6,750 nt of DNA from an uncultured Oscillospiraceae bacterium. Lineage in GTDB: Bacteria > Bacillota_A > Clostridia > Oscillospirales > Oscillospiraceae. The notes below the pieces were generated by a model that had not been told where the DNA came from, made no database searches, and saw nothing but the letters and a program-made list of their open reading frames with translations. The stretch lies in contig CALXGD010000048.1 in assembly GCA_944387745.1 (NCBI GenBank), positions 1 through 6,750 on the forward strand, read 5' to 3'. A program made the position numbers and the translations under genes. Positions 6,616 through 6,750 of this stretch are shown here, in pieces. Each line of letters starts with the position of its first letter. Positions within the stretch are counted from its first letter, which is position 1.

Positions 6616-6662
6616 ATGCCACAGAGTGATACGCACGAGAACGTGGACAGGAACTTCACCCG

Positions 6663-6703
6663 ATACGAAGCGTGAAGGACAAAGAAATTCACTTCGTATT
6701 TTT
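6663..6703 (+). terminator. Attenuator-like hairpin abutting the rpsJ ribosome binding site
   Basis: ATACGAAG (6663-6670) pairs with CTTCGTAT (6692-6699), and TGAA (6673-6676) with TTCA (6688-6691), leaving a two-base CG bulge and an 11-base loop. TTTTT (6699-6703) follows, and AAGGAGG begins at the very next base. The shape is that of an intrinsic terminator placed just before a start codon, as in attenuation control. The stem is only moderately GC-rich. Confidence 0.5.
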
Positions 6704-6710
6704 AAGGAGG
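6704..6710 (+). promoter_or_regulatory. Ribosome binding site of rpsJ
   Basis: AAGGAGG, a near-perfect anti-16S match, lies nine bases before the ATG at 6720. It fixes the start and is directly adjacent to the T-run of the hairpin at 6663-6703. Confidence 0.85.
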
Positions 6711-6719
6711 AAACAACCC

Positions 6720-6750
6720 ATGGCAGCTCAGAAAGAAATGATCCGCATTC
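6720..6750 (+). CDS. rpsJ: Ribosomal protein S10 (uS10), N-terminal codons only
   Basis: Only MAAQKEMIRI is visible before the window ends. This fits the start of bacterial S10, which typically reads M-A-x-x-x-(K/M)-I-R-I-R-L-K-A-Y-D-H. The strong promoter with A-rich upstream element, the long structured leader and the excellent ribosome binding site are what is expected in front of the S10-spc ribosomal protein operon. S10 is a 30S subunit protein and also acts as NusE in antitermination. With ten residues the call rests partly on context; another abundant ribosomal protein gene is the main alternative. Confidence 0.75.
   Translation, partial: MAAQKEMIRI

Larger units (their letters stand above)
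6454..6703 (+). ncRNA. Structured 5' leader of the rpsJ operon (candidate cis-regulatory RNA)
   Basis: About 265 bases separate the predicted start site from the rpsJ ATG, with no supported ORF. Hairpins readable by eye, in order: GTCCCT/AGGGAC (6455-6460/6464-6469) at the extreme 5' end; GCGGGA/TTCCGC (6481-6486/6509-6514) enclosing ATTGC/GCAAT (6488-6492/6496-6500); CCGA/TCGG (6524-6527/6535-6538); CACAGCG/CGCTGTG (6557-6563/6569-6575); AACCGGC/GCCGGTT (6585-6591/6603-6609); CACG/CGTG (6634-6637/6642-6645); and a final hairpin with a T-run (6663-6703). Known r-protein leaders let a ribosomal protein of the operon (L4 in E. coli S10) repress its own synthesis; whether that applies here is inference. 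I could not match it to a named riboswitch or leader family. Confidence 0.6.

Overview
The window looks like a chromosomal stretch of a GC-rich member of the Clostridia. My guess is the Oscillospiraceae (Flavonifractor/Oscillibacter-like). The basis is Gram-positive gene content (asp23/yloU next to fakA/yloV, a lipoprotein with a classical lipobox), strong AGGAGG-type ribosome binding sites, sigma-A-like promoters, and GC-rich genes separated by AT-rich gaps. The taxonomic placement is inference; no rRNA or complete phylogenetic marker lies in the window.

Layout. (1) Positions 1-3015, plus strand, hold the 3' part of a tightly packed ABC importer operon. It has the second nucleotide-binding half of a fused ATPase and two membrane permeases of the BMP/NupOPQ (YufOPQ, RnsBCD) type, which usually import nucleosides. 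The binding lipoprotein and the first ATPase half must lie upstream of the window. (2) Positions 3016-3264 form a convergent gap with no gene and a perfect 28-nt palindrome, best read as the terminator of the minus-strand gene. (3) Positions 3265-3885, minus strand, encode a lipoprotein of unknown function with a long Pro/Glu/Thr/Ser/Gln-rich tail and its own near-consensus promoter. (4) Positions 3886-4170 form a divergent intergenic region with two opposed promoters. (5) Positions 4171-6237, plus strand, are an asp23-family gene followed by a fakA/yloV-like fatty acid kinase gene, ended by a textbook intrinsic terminator (6286-6315). (6) Positions 6316-6750 contain an A-tract inverted repeat, a strong promoter with an A-rich upstream element, a leader of about 265 nt with several hairpins, and the first ten codons of what is very probably rpsJ (ribosomal protein S10), the first gene of the large r-protein operon.

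How the parts work together. The importer genes form one translationally coupled unit. The Asp23 and FakA genes form a second unit, a pairing common in Firmicutes; FakA with a FakB partner (not present here) phosphorylates exogenous fatty acids. The lipoprotein is a single-gene unit transcribed away from asp23.

The part least explained by known gene families is the rpsJ leader. It carries two places where one strand can pair with two different partners. The second ends in a hairpin plus T-run that abuts the S10 ribosome binding site, so attenuation control of the S10 operon is plausible. No mobile element, CRISPR array, tRNA or rRNA was seen.
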